Source of the DNA: Leuctra nigra
Taxonomy: Eukaryota; Arthropoda; Insecta; Plecoptera; Leuctridae
Reading direction: 5' to 3'
Assembly (NCBI GenBank): GCA_934045905.1
Contig: OW203768.1
Coordinates: 1,392,316-1,456,315 of the forward strand
DNA length: 64,000 nt
Part shown: positions 23,001-33,627 of the stretch, piece after piece
Numbering within the stretch: position 1 is the first letter of the stretch
Layout: each line of letters opens with the position of its first letter
Program-made: the position numbers and the translations under genes
Notes under the pieces: model-generated
Seen by the model: the letters and a program-made list of their open reading frames with translations, nothing else
The model's database searches: none
Told to the model about the DNA's origin: nothing

Positions 23001-26000
23001 GCATTAGTGTGTGTGCAAAATGTCAGATCAATGAATTGAATGGCTTGACGTGCTCAGTGGCCTCAAGGGAACGTGCGGTGAGAGTACCTGTGAGAGATGG
23101 CCTTGCTCCGGACGGACCGCCACACGAGGATCCTGCCTACGCTGTCGCCCGACACCAGAGTGCCGTCCTTGTCGAAGCAGAGGGCGGTGACGTAGCCGCC
23201 GTGCTCCTCAAGCTCCTCTCTCAGCTGCAACACACAGTCACTTCAGTCTCCACGTTTACACTATCACTTTCATTACAAGAGGAAGGTGTACAAATTACAG
23301 AGGCCAGAATTACAACGATCAATTTGTTTCAACCACGACTATCAAGTTTTGAAACAAACTTACAGCTAACATAGAAAGTCAGCTTGTAGTATAATGTTTT
23401 ATTCATTCACTCCTAATTCTAAATTCAAGTTAATTCAATTAATTTTATTGTTTTCTTTCAATACTCTTGTAGCTTTTAAAAGGTTGATTAGGACTGCATT
23501 GTCACTGCAACCACCAATGACATTCCTAGAATGACTGTGTTAACTTAATTAATTACTGGTTTTAACAGAGTATGGAAATCTGTATCTTAGGGCCAGTTTG
23601 TCCAGACTTTGCTTAATTTTAAACAATTGATCAGGACTAAATTGCCATGGCAACAACCACTGATGTTCCTTGAATGTCCATTTAACTTAGCTACAGGTTT
23701 TAGCAGAGCATTGAAAAAACGGCCCTTAGTTGCCTGTGACTTGTCTTTACAGGAATTGGTTGGAGTTCGTTACAGATTTTCTGAACCTTATTAAACCTAA
23801 CAACCTTTAATTTCTTTTTTAAATGTCAATGCATTTATTTGTGGAAAAATCTGAATGGTTTGTATTAAAGTTCGATTTGTGTACCGTCATATCAAGATTC
23901 TGAAATGAACGTCGATATTATTATTATTATTAAATCTATATTCTCAACAGAGCCAGGCTCCACTAGTGAGAATGTAATATAGAGAAGGGAGGAGAGGAAA
24001 CCCGGTACCGGCATGTAGCCTACTCCTGACGAAAGATACCAAGGGGACCAACGGCTTAACGTCCCTTCCAAAGGACGGTGTAACATTCACAGCACGAGCC
24101 TCCACAACCCGCGCCGTCGAGAGACTGATAATAGGTGGAGGGAGGTCGTCACACTGACCCCCAAACACCCCAGTCTCTCTGACCCAACGGCAGCAACCTG
24201 GCAAGGCAGAGTTGAATGGTCACCCATCCAATCGCTGACCGCGCTCAATGTCGCTTAACCTCGGTGATCTAACGAGAACCGAGGTATCCAACACACCAGC
24301 CGTTGGGTTGAAAGTGTGATTGCAAGTCTCGTATCACGTATTGAACGATGTATCTCACCTCGAACAGCGAAGTCTTCTTCGGCTGGCTCCAGACCCTGAT
24401 CACGTGATCGCTGCATGCGGTCACCAGCGTTGCCACGTTCACCGGGGAGAACCGAGCGGCGTACACGAAACCGGGGTGCGGCAGCATCTGGCAACACAGC
24501 AATGTATCATTTCAATAGCAGTGTTAGGGTGCAACTGCCTTGGATGCTGTTTCAGTTATCTATCCTTATCATTGCCTAATGTCTATTTATATGTAGAAGC
24601 AAGTGTTTTATGAGTAGGTATGTGAAAAAGGTATGTACAGGTCATGGGAAAGAGAATAGTATTAATTAAATATTAAAATGGGAACCCTCCAGGAGGGTCA
24701 ACTGTCATAATAGTAGGGGAGCAAATGTAAATCCGCTCGATTGGAGTGCCGAAATTGATTTTTTCAAAATTATCGATTGTTCACATCATTCTTAATATTA
24801 CCTGACGTGCCTTCAATTTTTTTGGTGGCCATCTTGGAAAATATGGCGGAAAACGGGCGAAAAACGTAAATTTTACAAATTTTTTAATTGTTGGTAGAGG
24901 AAAGATTGAAAAATTATGAAATAATTCACTAAACCTAACTCAAATATAGTGACTTGAAAAAAAAATTACGCGGTAAACAAAAATTTTAAAATGTTTTAAG
25001 AAAAATTTGATTTTTTTTTTTTTTTTTAAACGCATATTGTTCAAAATGAAATTGTCTACAAATTTTAATTCTACATATTTTAGTCTAAGTCCACGCGTTT
25101 CATAATAAATTAAGAGCAAAAAAACACAGAAACGTGATTGGTCAATTCCAACAATGAAAAAATATAATTTGTTCACGGCGTATTTTTTTTTCAAGTCCCC
25201 ATTATTTGAGTTAGTTTTAGTGAATTATTTCATAATTTTTCAACCTATCCTCTAGGCTCTACCAGCAATTAATAATTTGTAAAATTTACGTTTTCCGCCA
25301 TATTTTCCAAGATGGCCACCAAAAAAATTGAAGGCACGTCAGGTAGTATTAAGAATGATGTAAACAATCGATAATTATGAAAAAATCAATTTCGGCACTC
25401 CAATCGAGCGGAAAGCATTTTTTCTACACTTGAACCTGCACCATAACATGTAGGTAAATGTATGATCGATGGAAATAATTCATGGTTTATGTATGGATTC
25501 ATGATTCAGTATGAACTAGCATTAAAACAATAAAGAAACTGAATAAATAATGATTCAACAAGTCTTCTACTAAGAACTTAAAGATCGATCAACAGACTTG
25601 ATGACAAGGTATTCACCTGCACGAGCTGGCTCTTCTTGTCGGCCGCTACCGTCCACACGCAGGCGGTGCCGTCCGCTGAGGCCGACAGCAGCAGAGTGTC
25701 ATCCGCTGACCAGTTGAGGTCGTACACCAGGCCCTGGTGGCCGCTTAGTCTCACGTGCTCCTTGCCACCGGGGATCTGCGGAACAATACGCCATTACACC
25801 TTCAAGCAATCTCGTCCTACAGATGTTAACATGCCGGAAAATTATACTTAGGGCCGGGTTTTCAATAAACTGTTAAAACCAGTACTAGTTAGGTTTAAGC
25901 GGTCATTCGAGGAATGTCATTGGTCGCTGCCATGGCAGTACAGTCCTAATCAACTAAGGTCAGCGTCCCCAATCTCGACCACCATTAATACTCCAATAAT

Positions 26001-29000
26001 AATACTCTACGTCTTTAAGATGATACTAGCGCTCGGCCGTTTTAGAAAATTGAGCGAGAAAAATTGTTATATAAGTAAGTGTAACTTTTACAGGATGTTC
26101 ACATGATCAGTCTGATTGTATATTGGTAGCACTTCTTAATTTTTGTTCATTGCATCGTTAATTAGGCGCCGGTTATTCAACAAAAACGTGAAAAACTATG
26201 AAATTTGCGATACGATTGGAGACCAAACCCGTTAACCAATTGATCTCAAATTTTAATTATGATTAGATGAAAGACAAAATTAGGGTTATCGCTTGGCACA
26301 TTTTTGAAATTTAATTCTATACGGCGCCCAGGGAGACCAGAAAATAGCTAATTTTTCACCAAAAATCCACTAATTATTACTAATTAACGAAACAAAAAAT
26401 TAAAAATGTACCAAGGGATAACCCTAAGTTTGTCTTTTATCTAATCACGATAAAAATTTCAAATAATTTGGTCTACCCATTTCGTCTCCAATCGTATCGC
26501 AAAAAGTGTCTACAAAAGGCAGCAAAAACGCTCGCACTTGCAGCACCTTAACATTGAATTTCTCAAGTGGACGAGATTAAGGGCAGGGTTTTTTTGCGCA
26601 TTTAAACTGTAAAATAACTTTTCTGAGCTCACCCTGCTAGCAAGGACCAATCAGAAATGAATCTTCAATGTCTATTACCATGGAATGCAGTAAAGTTGTG
26701 ACATTTCACGAACAGTTGTTTTAAAAATTAGTGTATGCTGAATTGAAATAAAAGGGTGATGAGAACTGGTACACTGACCCTAGATATAAAATTTAGTCGA
26801 GTAGTATTGAATAGCCAGTGAAAAACCAATTAATTAACTTTCTTTCATAAAGTTTATTTAAAAAAAAACAAGAAACAAAATATCGGAAAATCAAAATTTT
26901 CTTGGTTGAAAATACTATTTCGACTTGCATATCAATCTATTTTTTCCTGATTTCAGACTCATGGCTAGATTGAATCTCTGTTTTCTATGTGTGTTTTTAC
27001 GAACTTACCGTGTACACGAGTACAGTGTAGTCCTGCTTGGCAAGCGTTGCGCACGCGAGGTACAGTCCCGCGCGGCTGAAGCGCACCACGAAGCAGCCCC
27101 GCGCGCCGGTGGGGAGTGCGAGCGCGCGCTTGTTGGGCACCTTGCAGGACTGCGTGGGCAGCCGGCTCCACGCCACGCGCTCCACGCCGGGAGCTGAGGG
27201 AGCGGAGATGTCGGCGGCCGCCAGCTCAGTCAAGCCCTCGGGGCTCTGGGGCAAGCAACAGGGCACTTTAAATTAAACTCAAAACTTACTTAAAGGGTTG
27301 TGCGAACCTTCAATTCTTAAGTCGAACCGAACCCCAACCTCTCGATTTCCAAACCTTTAAAAACTGTGCATCGAGTCAAATTTCAAATAATGCCTTTTGT
27401 ACCAAGAGATTACATCAATTTAACACAAAGCAATGGAATTTTGAGGTTTCTGTTTATTAATCATGGTAAAACACCTGTTACTGTTGCCAACAATACTTTC
27501 TCAGTGTCTTCACTTTAAGAAATGTGATGTGACCAATCAAGACAAGTGATTTTAATTGGCAACTAGTAGCTGGTAATAACGCTAATAAACAAATCATTAA
27601 GCATTTCATAAGGTTCGAAAAACAAACCTGGGAGTTTGAAAATTGAACCTTTAGGCCCGGTTTGGTTTAAGTTGGTTTTCAAAATGGTTCGCACAACCCT
27701 AAATATCAGATCAATTGGTAGACCGGTGTAACCTGGGCATGGCCTACAAAACCAAATACACCGACAAAGCAAGTGCCACAAGATGAGTGTACCTTGTGCG
27801 TTGCGGTTGCGTTCTCCCCCTGCATGGCCAGACGGGACCGGAGCACCGGCGCCAGGTTGCTCGGCGGTCGTATCGCCTTCACCGTGACGTACAGCGTGCC
27901 GGGGTACTTCCTCCATCCCCCGTCCCTCCACCAGCTGTACGCCGCGCAGCTGTCGCAGCCGGCCCGGCGCACGGCGGCCGGCCGGTACAGCTGCAGGCGG
28001 CACTCGCGCTCGATGTTCAGGTGTCCGTTGCCGCCCACCGGCTTGAGGAACGCCCACGCCACGCGATGCCAGCCCCCGTCGGCGCCTGCACATTGCAGTC
28101 AGGTCACATTGCATTGATTTGTCAACGAAATCACACAATAATTATATTTTTTGCCTTCAAGGGCCCAAACCCGTTAAAATTACTTATTTGTGGGATAAAA
28201 TTAGAAATATCAAATAAGTATTAATATTAATAACTATTGATTGGTTAGAAGGAAATACATAAAAATTACATATCAATTGCATAGAAATTTGTATAGGTAA
28301 TTGATATTTAATATTTATAAAATTCGTAAAAATGTTGAACATTCAAATATAGCAAAATAATTATCACATGGGTTTAAAATTGGTAAGATACCTATTTTCA
28401 TGGTGTTTAACCTCACACTTTCTGCAACCAGGCTAAGAGAGACGGATGAATGATTATAATGATGATTGGGAGATGATGATGAAGAATAGACAGAGGGAAG
28501 GAGACGGTCATGGCCTAAGTAGAACCCCTTCCCAATATTTGCCTCTCGCCTAAGTGAAACCTGCCCGTAAGGACGGCCCCAGAGTGTACTTGGCACCTGT
28601 CGCTCACCCAGCTTCTTGTACTGGTCGCTGGCCACGGAGAAGCTGACGGAGTTCAAGATCTCCAGCAACACGATGACCGGTCGGTCAGGGTTGAGGATGC
28701 AGCTGATGTCCTCGTTGAACACGATCAGCTCCTCCCAGCTCGGTGTCGTCGACCTGACAACACAAGCTCACATGATTCATAGCAAGATCTCCAGCAACAC
28801 GATGACCGGTCGGTCGGGGTCGAAGATGCAGCTGATGTCCTCGTTGAACACGATCAGCTCCTCCCAGCTCGGTGTCGTCGACCTGACAACATAAGCTCAC
28901 ATGATTCATAGCAAGATCTCCAGCAACACGATGACCGGTCGGTTGGGGTTGAGGATGCAGCTGATGTCCTCGTTGAACACGATCAGCTCCTCCCAGCTCG

Positions 29001-32000
29001 GTGTCGTCGACCTGACAACACAAGCTCACATGATTCATAGCAAGATCTCCAGCAACACGATGACCGGTTGGTCGGGGTTGAGGATGCAGCTGATGTCCTC
29101 GTTGAACACGATCAGCTCCTCCCAGCTCGGTGTCGTCGACCTGACAACATAAGCTCACATGATTCATAGCAAGATCTCCAGCAACACGATGACCGGTCGG
29201 TCGGGGTTGAGGATGCAGCTTATGTCCTCGTTGAACACGATCAGCTCCTCCCAGCTCGGTGTCGTCGACCTGACAACACAAGCTCACATGATTCATAGCA
29301 AGATCTCCAGCAACACGATGACCGGTCGGTCGGGGTTGAGGATGCAGCTGATGTCCTCGTTGAACACGATCAGCTCCTCCCAGCTCGGTGTCGTCGACCT
29401 GACAACACAAGCTCACATGATTCATAGCAAGATCTCCAGCAACACGATGACCGGTCGGTCGGGGTTGAGGATGCAGCTGATGTCCTCGTTGAACACGATC
29501 AGCTCCTCCCAGCTCGGTGTCGTCGACCTGACAACACAAGCTCACATGATTCATAGCAAGATCTCCAGCAACACGATGACCGGTCGGTCGTGGTTGAGGA
29601 TGCAGCTGATGTCCTCGTTGAACACGATCAGCTCCTCCCAGCTCGGTGTCGTCGACCTGACAACACAAGCTCACATGATTCATAGCAAGATCTCCAGCAA
29701 CACGATGACCGGTCGGTTGGGGTTGAGGATGCAGCTGATGTCCTCGTTGAACACGATCAGCTCCTCCCAGCTCGGTGTCGTCGACCTGACAACACAAGCT
29801 CACATGATTCATAGCAAGATCTCCAGCAACACGATGACCGGTCGGTTGGGGTTGAGGATGCAGCTGATGTCCTCGTTGAACACGATCAGCTCCTCCCAGC
29901 TCGGTGTCGTCGACCTGACAACACAAGCTCACATGATTCATAGCAAGATATCAAGTCAATTTTTTTTACCTAGTAACTAGGAAAACGCTTGGTGTTGCGC
30001 GTATATCTTACCCCGGAATATCGTAACGTACAGAAAATATAATATACATCCATAGTGAATTGAAATACGATCCACTCGATCAAAATAAAATTATCTGATC
30101 TTCATTGAAACTGAGAAAAGCCATCTAGAGATACACTCTGATCCGTAAAGAAAATCAGATCTAAGTTGCACTGGAAATTAAATGTCGATAAAATCTCTTC
30201 TGACATTCTATTTAAATGTCAATACATTCTCTTTTGATTGGCTAGAAACTTGTAAAATTCGAGAAAATGGTAGTCTTAATGTCCATGCAAAGTTTGAACT
30301 TAATCGGAACATTTTGATTTTCGACCAATCGGGAGATATTTTTATTTTTAAACCAATCATAGGTCAGCTCTCAAAAACTATAGGTACACAATTAAGTTAG
30401 ATGATAGTATATGTGCAAAATTTCAGCTCCATCTAAAAAAATTTGTGACCTGTGGCGTTGGGCCAAAAAAATAAGAAAGTGTGCAAAAGTGCAGAACGAA
30501 GTCGCTCGCTCCCTCACCTTCTGGCGTGAAAGTCGTACTCCTGCGTCATGAGCGGGGAGATGAAGTCGACGCTCTCGCTCTCGTTGAAGTACGCCACCGA
30601 GCGCCTGGGATCGCTCTTCTTCAGATACTCCCCGCTGGCCGTCTCCACGATGTAGACCTTGACCAGCGGACTCCGCAGCAAGCGGTCGGGCTGCAGCGGG
30701 TCGCAGCGGTGCACGTACACGCCGATTATCTCCTCGTAGCGGAGCTCGGGATTCTGGGCTACGGGGCTGTGCATAAAGTACGTCATGTTAAAAATGGGAT
30801 AGGTATTTTGACACCCCCCCCCCCCCCCCCCTCCTCCCTATCTCGCTGTGTCACACTTTTCGCGACCCCCCCTCTAATAGGACGTCACAAATCTGTCGCT
30901 ACCCCCCCCTAAAGTAGAATATTTTTTACTTTAAAATGTATCAGAATTTATCGTTTTTAGCGAAATTTCCGGTCCCGACATATCAACTGAAATTTAAAAT
31001 GTTTGAAAATAGAGATGGGCCGATACCGATACCGATACTCGCGATACCACCTACCATCGGTGGTATCGGTATCGGTCAATTTTAATGCAATATTTTCGAT
31101 ACTTCGATACTTATTACTTTTTTGGTTGAAATTTTGAAATGTAGCCGTTTTCCCGCCATTGGTGCTCATTGGCATCACATCAGTGAGCTGTATCACCATT
31201 GGCAGATGCCTCAACCAATCAGAGCCAAGGTTGCAAGTGACATAATCTCCAAAAAAATCTCTAGTTTTGTGAATTTTGATTGAATTGAGACCATGGTGGA
31301 CAGGAACTACAGAAATATAAAGAAACAAAAGTATCGGCGATACTATCGGTATCGCTAATCATAAAGTGAGTATCGGTATCGGTGAAAAAGTGGTATCGAC
31401 CCATCTCTATTTGAAAATCTATATCAAAAAGATGACGTCCTACTACCTCCAATACCCCCCTCCCCCCCACCCCAGCCCCTACACCGCTGGGGGAACATTG
31501 TCTAGTAGACAAGTAGGTACCTAGCTATAAATCATTAACATTTTGGTACATGTAGTGTAGCCTACTATTAAAAATTGATTGGAAATCAAAAGAAAAAAAA
31601 TATAGAAAAAAATGCTCTTTGCACACACTGATTTCAAATTTTTGTTAACAAAGGTAGAGAGCCATAAAAGCTGAACTAGTTTAAAACACATCCAGTTTCT
31701 AAATGTTGGCAAAACGTATAAAACCTACAATAAACCTTAAACAATTTTAAGTACTAACTACCTCATCCACCTTAGTGCCTAGAGAAGCTAATTGTCGAGT
31801 TTGTTGAAAATGTTTGCCATGCGGAAATGAATCACATTCACAGCACAATGGATTCAGCTAATTTAACATTGATAGGTAAAACAAAAGATTTCTTTTGCTT
31901 TTGCATAGTGGAACATTTTCGCATGCGGTTTCAACTCGAAAATAGGCACCCTGGAGAAAGCCATGGAACAAGTTTTGTCATGCAAATAAAATCACTGAAA

Positions 32001-33305
32001 ATGTAATTATCGATACAGTCACCTAAAATAAAATAATGATTGGAAATACAACAATATTAGTTAGGTATATCTTGGAGAGTACGTAAGGTACCTCTCCAGT
32101 GTGTGGACAAAACACGTCCATCTTGCATAAAGGCTTCTAGACTACCCAACTTGAGGTACATTTGTTAAAAGTACCTGTCATCGTGAGCCTTCTCTTGATT
32201 CCCGACTCGACGGCTGGGTGAGATCTCCTCGTACGAAGCCTTGAGGTTCTGCATCTCGATGTCCCCCATTTTCTTGGCTTTGCGTCGGACTTTCGGCACC
32301 GGACCGCCATCTTTCTCCAAGTTCTCGTAGCTCGCGGACGTCGCGGAGTAGAGTGGAGGAGCCGGCTCCCGGTCGTCTTCGATCAGATCCTGGCTGGATT
32401 CCGTCGACAGTTTGTTGCGTTGAGTCTCCGGCTTCTTGTCTCTACGCTTTCTCGGAACTGGGACCGGTTTTTTAGGTGAAGCTTCTCGTGGAGGTGATAC
32501 TTCGTCGGAAACGTCTGCTTTATGAATTGTGTAACTTAAACGACGTCTGACAGCGTTCTTGTTATTCTTATCGTCGTCGGAGCTCGAATCAAAGTATTGG
32601 ACGGATTGGCTTTGAGTCCTACGCTTTTCTTTAACTTCAGCCAACTCTTCGTTTTTTTTCAGTTCATCTCGATTAGACTGTTTTAAATTTTTACTAACTT
32701 TAAGACTTGGTAGTTGACCACTTCGTATTAACCCTCCAGAATTATTTCCAGCTGGGTTTTGCGTGATAACGTCGTCATCACTCGATGACACATGGACTTC
32801 TTGAGTCTCGTCGATATCAATGTTGTCGCCTCTCACAAAGCCAGGTTTCTTGGGTTTCTCGGAAATAAAAGTCACCGTAGAAGTGTTCTCGCGTTCAGGT
32901 GGCAACTTTTCCAAATCTCTCTGCATTGGTACGAAGCAAGAGAGAGCATAAAGATGAGTTTTATTTTCAAAACTCCAACCGTCATCAGTTAGAAAATAGT
33001 GCAACGATTAACGAACAAGTGCTCTTCTAGGTTAGATTGCAGTTAGTCATCAGACAAAGTGCAAACGCTCTACGTGCATTGAAAACAACACAGTGAGTTA
33101 GTAAATATCCACAGTTTAGTGACAAACTTACATCAGCAGTGTTCTTGTCACGCTTCTTCTTCTTCCCTGATGTACCCTTCTCCTTGGTCAAAGCTGAACG
33201 CAATAGATCATCGAAGCGCGATCTCGTATCGACAGTAATTGACCGGGTTGGACTCGGATATTGTGTCAGAGGAATTTCATCCTCAACTAGGGAATGCTTC
33301 CCCAT
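20033..33305 (-). CDS. AHI1: Jouberin (AHI1), WD40 ciliary transition-zone protein
   Basis: Eleven exons: 33305-33132, 32920-32175, 30766-30518, 28753-28608, 28085-27793, 27245-27009, 25775-25617, 24487-24359, 23224-23088, 21627-21466 and 20732-20033. They join without frameshift to 1043 residues. Exons 1-2 encode a charged, disordered N-terminus. Exons 3-5 encode the conserved pre-WD40 region (IIGVYVHRCDPLQPDRLL, SPLMTQEYDF, SWEELIVFNEDISC, VAWAFLKPVGGNGHLNI, YPGTLYVTVKA). WD40 repeats follow (CKVPNKRALALPTGARGC; LSGHQGLVYDLNWSADD; LPHPGFVYAARFSP; CFDKDGTLVSGDSVGRILVW; GGSRLLVHSRDSLLRMVDL; SPCGGLVLAATEDGTVCVWN; YHPFEHMAAFCSA). The vertebrate C-terminal SH3 domain is absent, replaced by TPSKSP repeats and a basic end. 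AHI1 acts at the ciliary transition zone (family knowledge). Exon 4 is preceded by a nine-fold copy of its own acceptor region. Confidence 0.95.
20090..20300 (-). repeat. AHI1: In-frame TPSKSP coding repeat in AHI1
   Basis: About six imperfect copies of a TPSKSP-x(5-9) unit in the C-terminal tail. At DNA level the segment GGGCTTTTAGATGG recurs. Low-complexity, Ser/Pro/Lys-rich and probably disordered. Confidence 0.8.
20772..20893. mobile_element. Short MITE (GAATTC/CCATCAGAATGG family), copy at 60466
   Basis: An inverted copy with the core ATCCTTATGGCCATGACCG and flanking TTCCCAATTCTGATGGAATT appears at 60466-60590, so this is a mobile repeat. It lies in the last AHI1 intron. Confidence 0.65.
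21925..22185 (+). repeat. Dispersed repeat shared with the core of the 61.4-kb hAT-like element
   Basis: AAATTGCTCCTAAAAC, ATATAGGGTCAC, AAGAAAGAAAATGTG, CAAATATGAATTATTTTG and the final CGGTAAG block recur in the same order at about 61685-61912. Confidence 0.7.
22637..22690 (+). repeat. Copy of the GAAAACGCTC...GATGAGCGAGC motif
   Basis: GGAAAACGCTCTGTGTAACG followed by GTTGATGAGCGAGC, in an AHI1 intron. Other copies: 33784-33815, 37290-37327, 56907-57135 (split by a MITE), 57747-57793 (-), 60726-60770 (-) and 60973-60998. Confidence 0.75.
23588..23732. mobile_element. MITE with TTAGGGCC ends
   Basis: The left end CTTAGGGCCAGTTTGTCC and right end ACGGCCCTTAG face each other. A related truncated piece with TTAGGGCCGGGTTTTCAA and the shared GCCATGGCA core is at 25849-25970. 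It lies in an AHI1 intron. Confidence 0.55.
23919..24310 (+). repeat. Retroposon-like repeat with (TTA)n head
   Basis: Starts with (TTA)n and carries GGAAACCCGGTACCGGCATG, GGACCAACGGCTTAACGTCC, TCGCTTAACCTCGGTGATC and CCAACACACCAGCCGTTGG. These look like a conserved retroposon 3' region. A shorter copy is at 13337-13480. It lies in the AHI1 intron ahead of exon 9. Confidence 0.6.
24713..25442. mobile_element. Foldback element with ~300-bp arms (copy 1)
   Basis: TCCGCTCGATTGGAGTGCCG at the left returns inverted at the right (GCACTCCAATCGAGCGGA), as do ACCTGACGTGCCTTCAA and GGTGGCCATCTTGGAAAA. The arms face a short AT-rich centre. A complete copy in the opposite orientation is at 59626-60356. 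There is no coding capacity. It lies in an AHI1 intron. Confidence 0.85.
26019..26547. mobile_element. TTAA-flanked 529-bp element (intact copy)
   Basis: Flanked by TTAA at 26015-26018 and 26548-26551. Ends read GATGATACTAGCGCTCGG and, inverted, GGTGCTGCAAGTGCGAGC. The centre is itself an inverted repeat around TAGGGTTATC. A second copy (40423-44506) is also flanked by TTAA and is exactly 529 bp once its Harbinger insert is removed. A piggyBac-type non-autonomous element is the best fit. Confidence 0.85.
27293..27701. mobile_element. hAT-like MITE with GGTTCG-rich ends (copy 2)
   Basis: Ends are AAGGGTTGTGCGAACC and inverted GGTTCGCACAACCCT. The interior is homologous to 12065-12502 in the opposite orientation. 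It sits in the AHI1 intron between exons 5 and 6. Confidence 0.75.
28420..28603. repeat. SINE-like dispersed repeat next to AHI1 exon 4
   Basis: GATTGGGAGATGATGATGA and GACGGTCATGGCCTAAGTAG, ending five bases before the exon 4 donor side. Related to 18726-18895. Confidence 0.4.
28656..29948 (-). repeat. Tandem array 1: 129-bp unit over the AHI1 exon 4 acceptor, 10 acceptors
   Basis: The unit is about 32 bp of intron end (reading GTGTTGTCAG at the splice site) plus the first ~97 bp of exon 4. Acceptors recur every 129 bp from 28753 to 29914, ten in all. The copy at 28753 continues into the complete exon and its donor; the others have no donor. In the exon reading frame each extra copy ends LEILL-stop (TGA) at the unit junction. 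The outer intron edge carries ATCTTG, as does the exon at the inner breakpoint, so the first duplication may have used this 6-bp homology. Long ORFs on both strands here are by-products of a unit divisible by three. Confidence 0.95.
30812..31480. mobile_element. C-rich element split by a hAT-like insert
   Basis: A poly(C) run, GCGACCCCCC and AGGACGTCAC on the left face TGACGTCCT and AATACCCCCCTCCCCCCC on the right, forming imperfect inverted ends around the 31010-31409 insert. No ORF. It lies in the AHI1 intron between exons 2 and 3. Confidence 0.5.
31010..31409. mobile_element. Non-autonomous hAT-like element, 8-bp TSD tttgaaaa
   Basis: Ends are TAGAGATGGGCCGATACC and, inverted, TAGAGATGGGTCGATACC. 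TTTGAAAA flanks exactly at 31002-31009 and 31410-31417. Subterminal GATACCGATACC and GGTATCGGTATCGG repeats. Sister family to 18071-18417. Confidence 0.9.
31770..31951. repeat. Decayed copy of the 14.7-kb nested MITE
   Basis: The right end reads GCATGCGGTTTCAACTCG then AATAGGCACCCTGGAG, matching the right end of 14689-15387. The left end is badly eroded. Confidence 0.5.
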
Positions 33306-33627
33306 CTTCAGAAAATTACGGAATATACCACAAATACACAAACAAATCTAAATTATCTTCGCCAAACCAAAAACACAACAAACTCTAGCTGTCAAACCGC
33401 CATTTGTAAACAAAAGCACCTGCTTGCGCGAACGCGATGCGCTCTCAAATTGCGGGAAATTTAAACACACATTTGATTGAAATCGTGTACACAAAATTTC
33501 GTTGCTATAAGCATAAACTATAAGCTAAGTAGCCCATTCAAAGATTGAATAATGTGATACTAATTATTGAAATAAAATATTCTTTGCATTGGTGCTAGTG
33601 CAGTGACTTCTCTGAAGTAAGTTAATT
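33306..33627. other. Intergenic, AHI1 promoter region and channel gene 3' end
   Basis: 322 bp between the AHI1 start and the channel stop, both genes on the minus strand. It must hold the AHI1 promoter and the channel 3' UTR. No clear AATAAA or TATA was seen. Confidence 0.5.

Noticed and set aside
28685..29980. Long repetitive ORFs (418 codons minus, 273 codons plus) that look like a repeat protein
   Set aside because: They exist only because the 129-bp unit is a multiple of three and neither unit frame used has a stop. The true AHI1 frame is a different one and stops in every unit.
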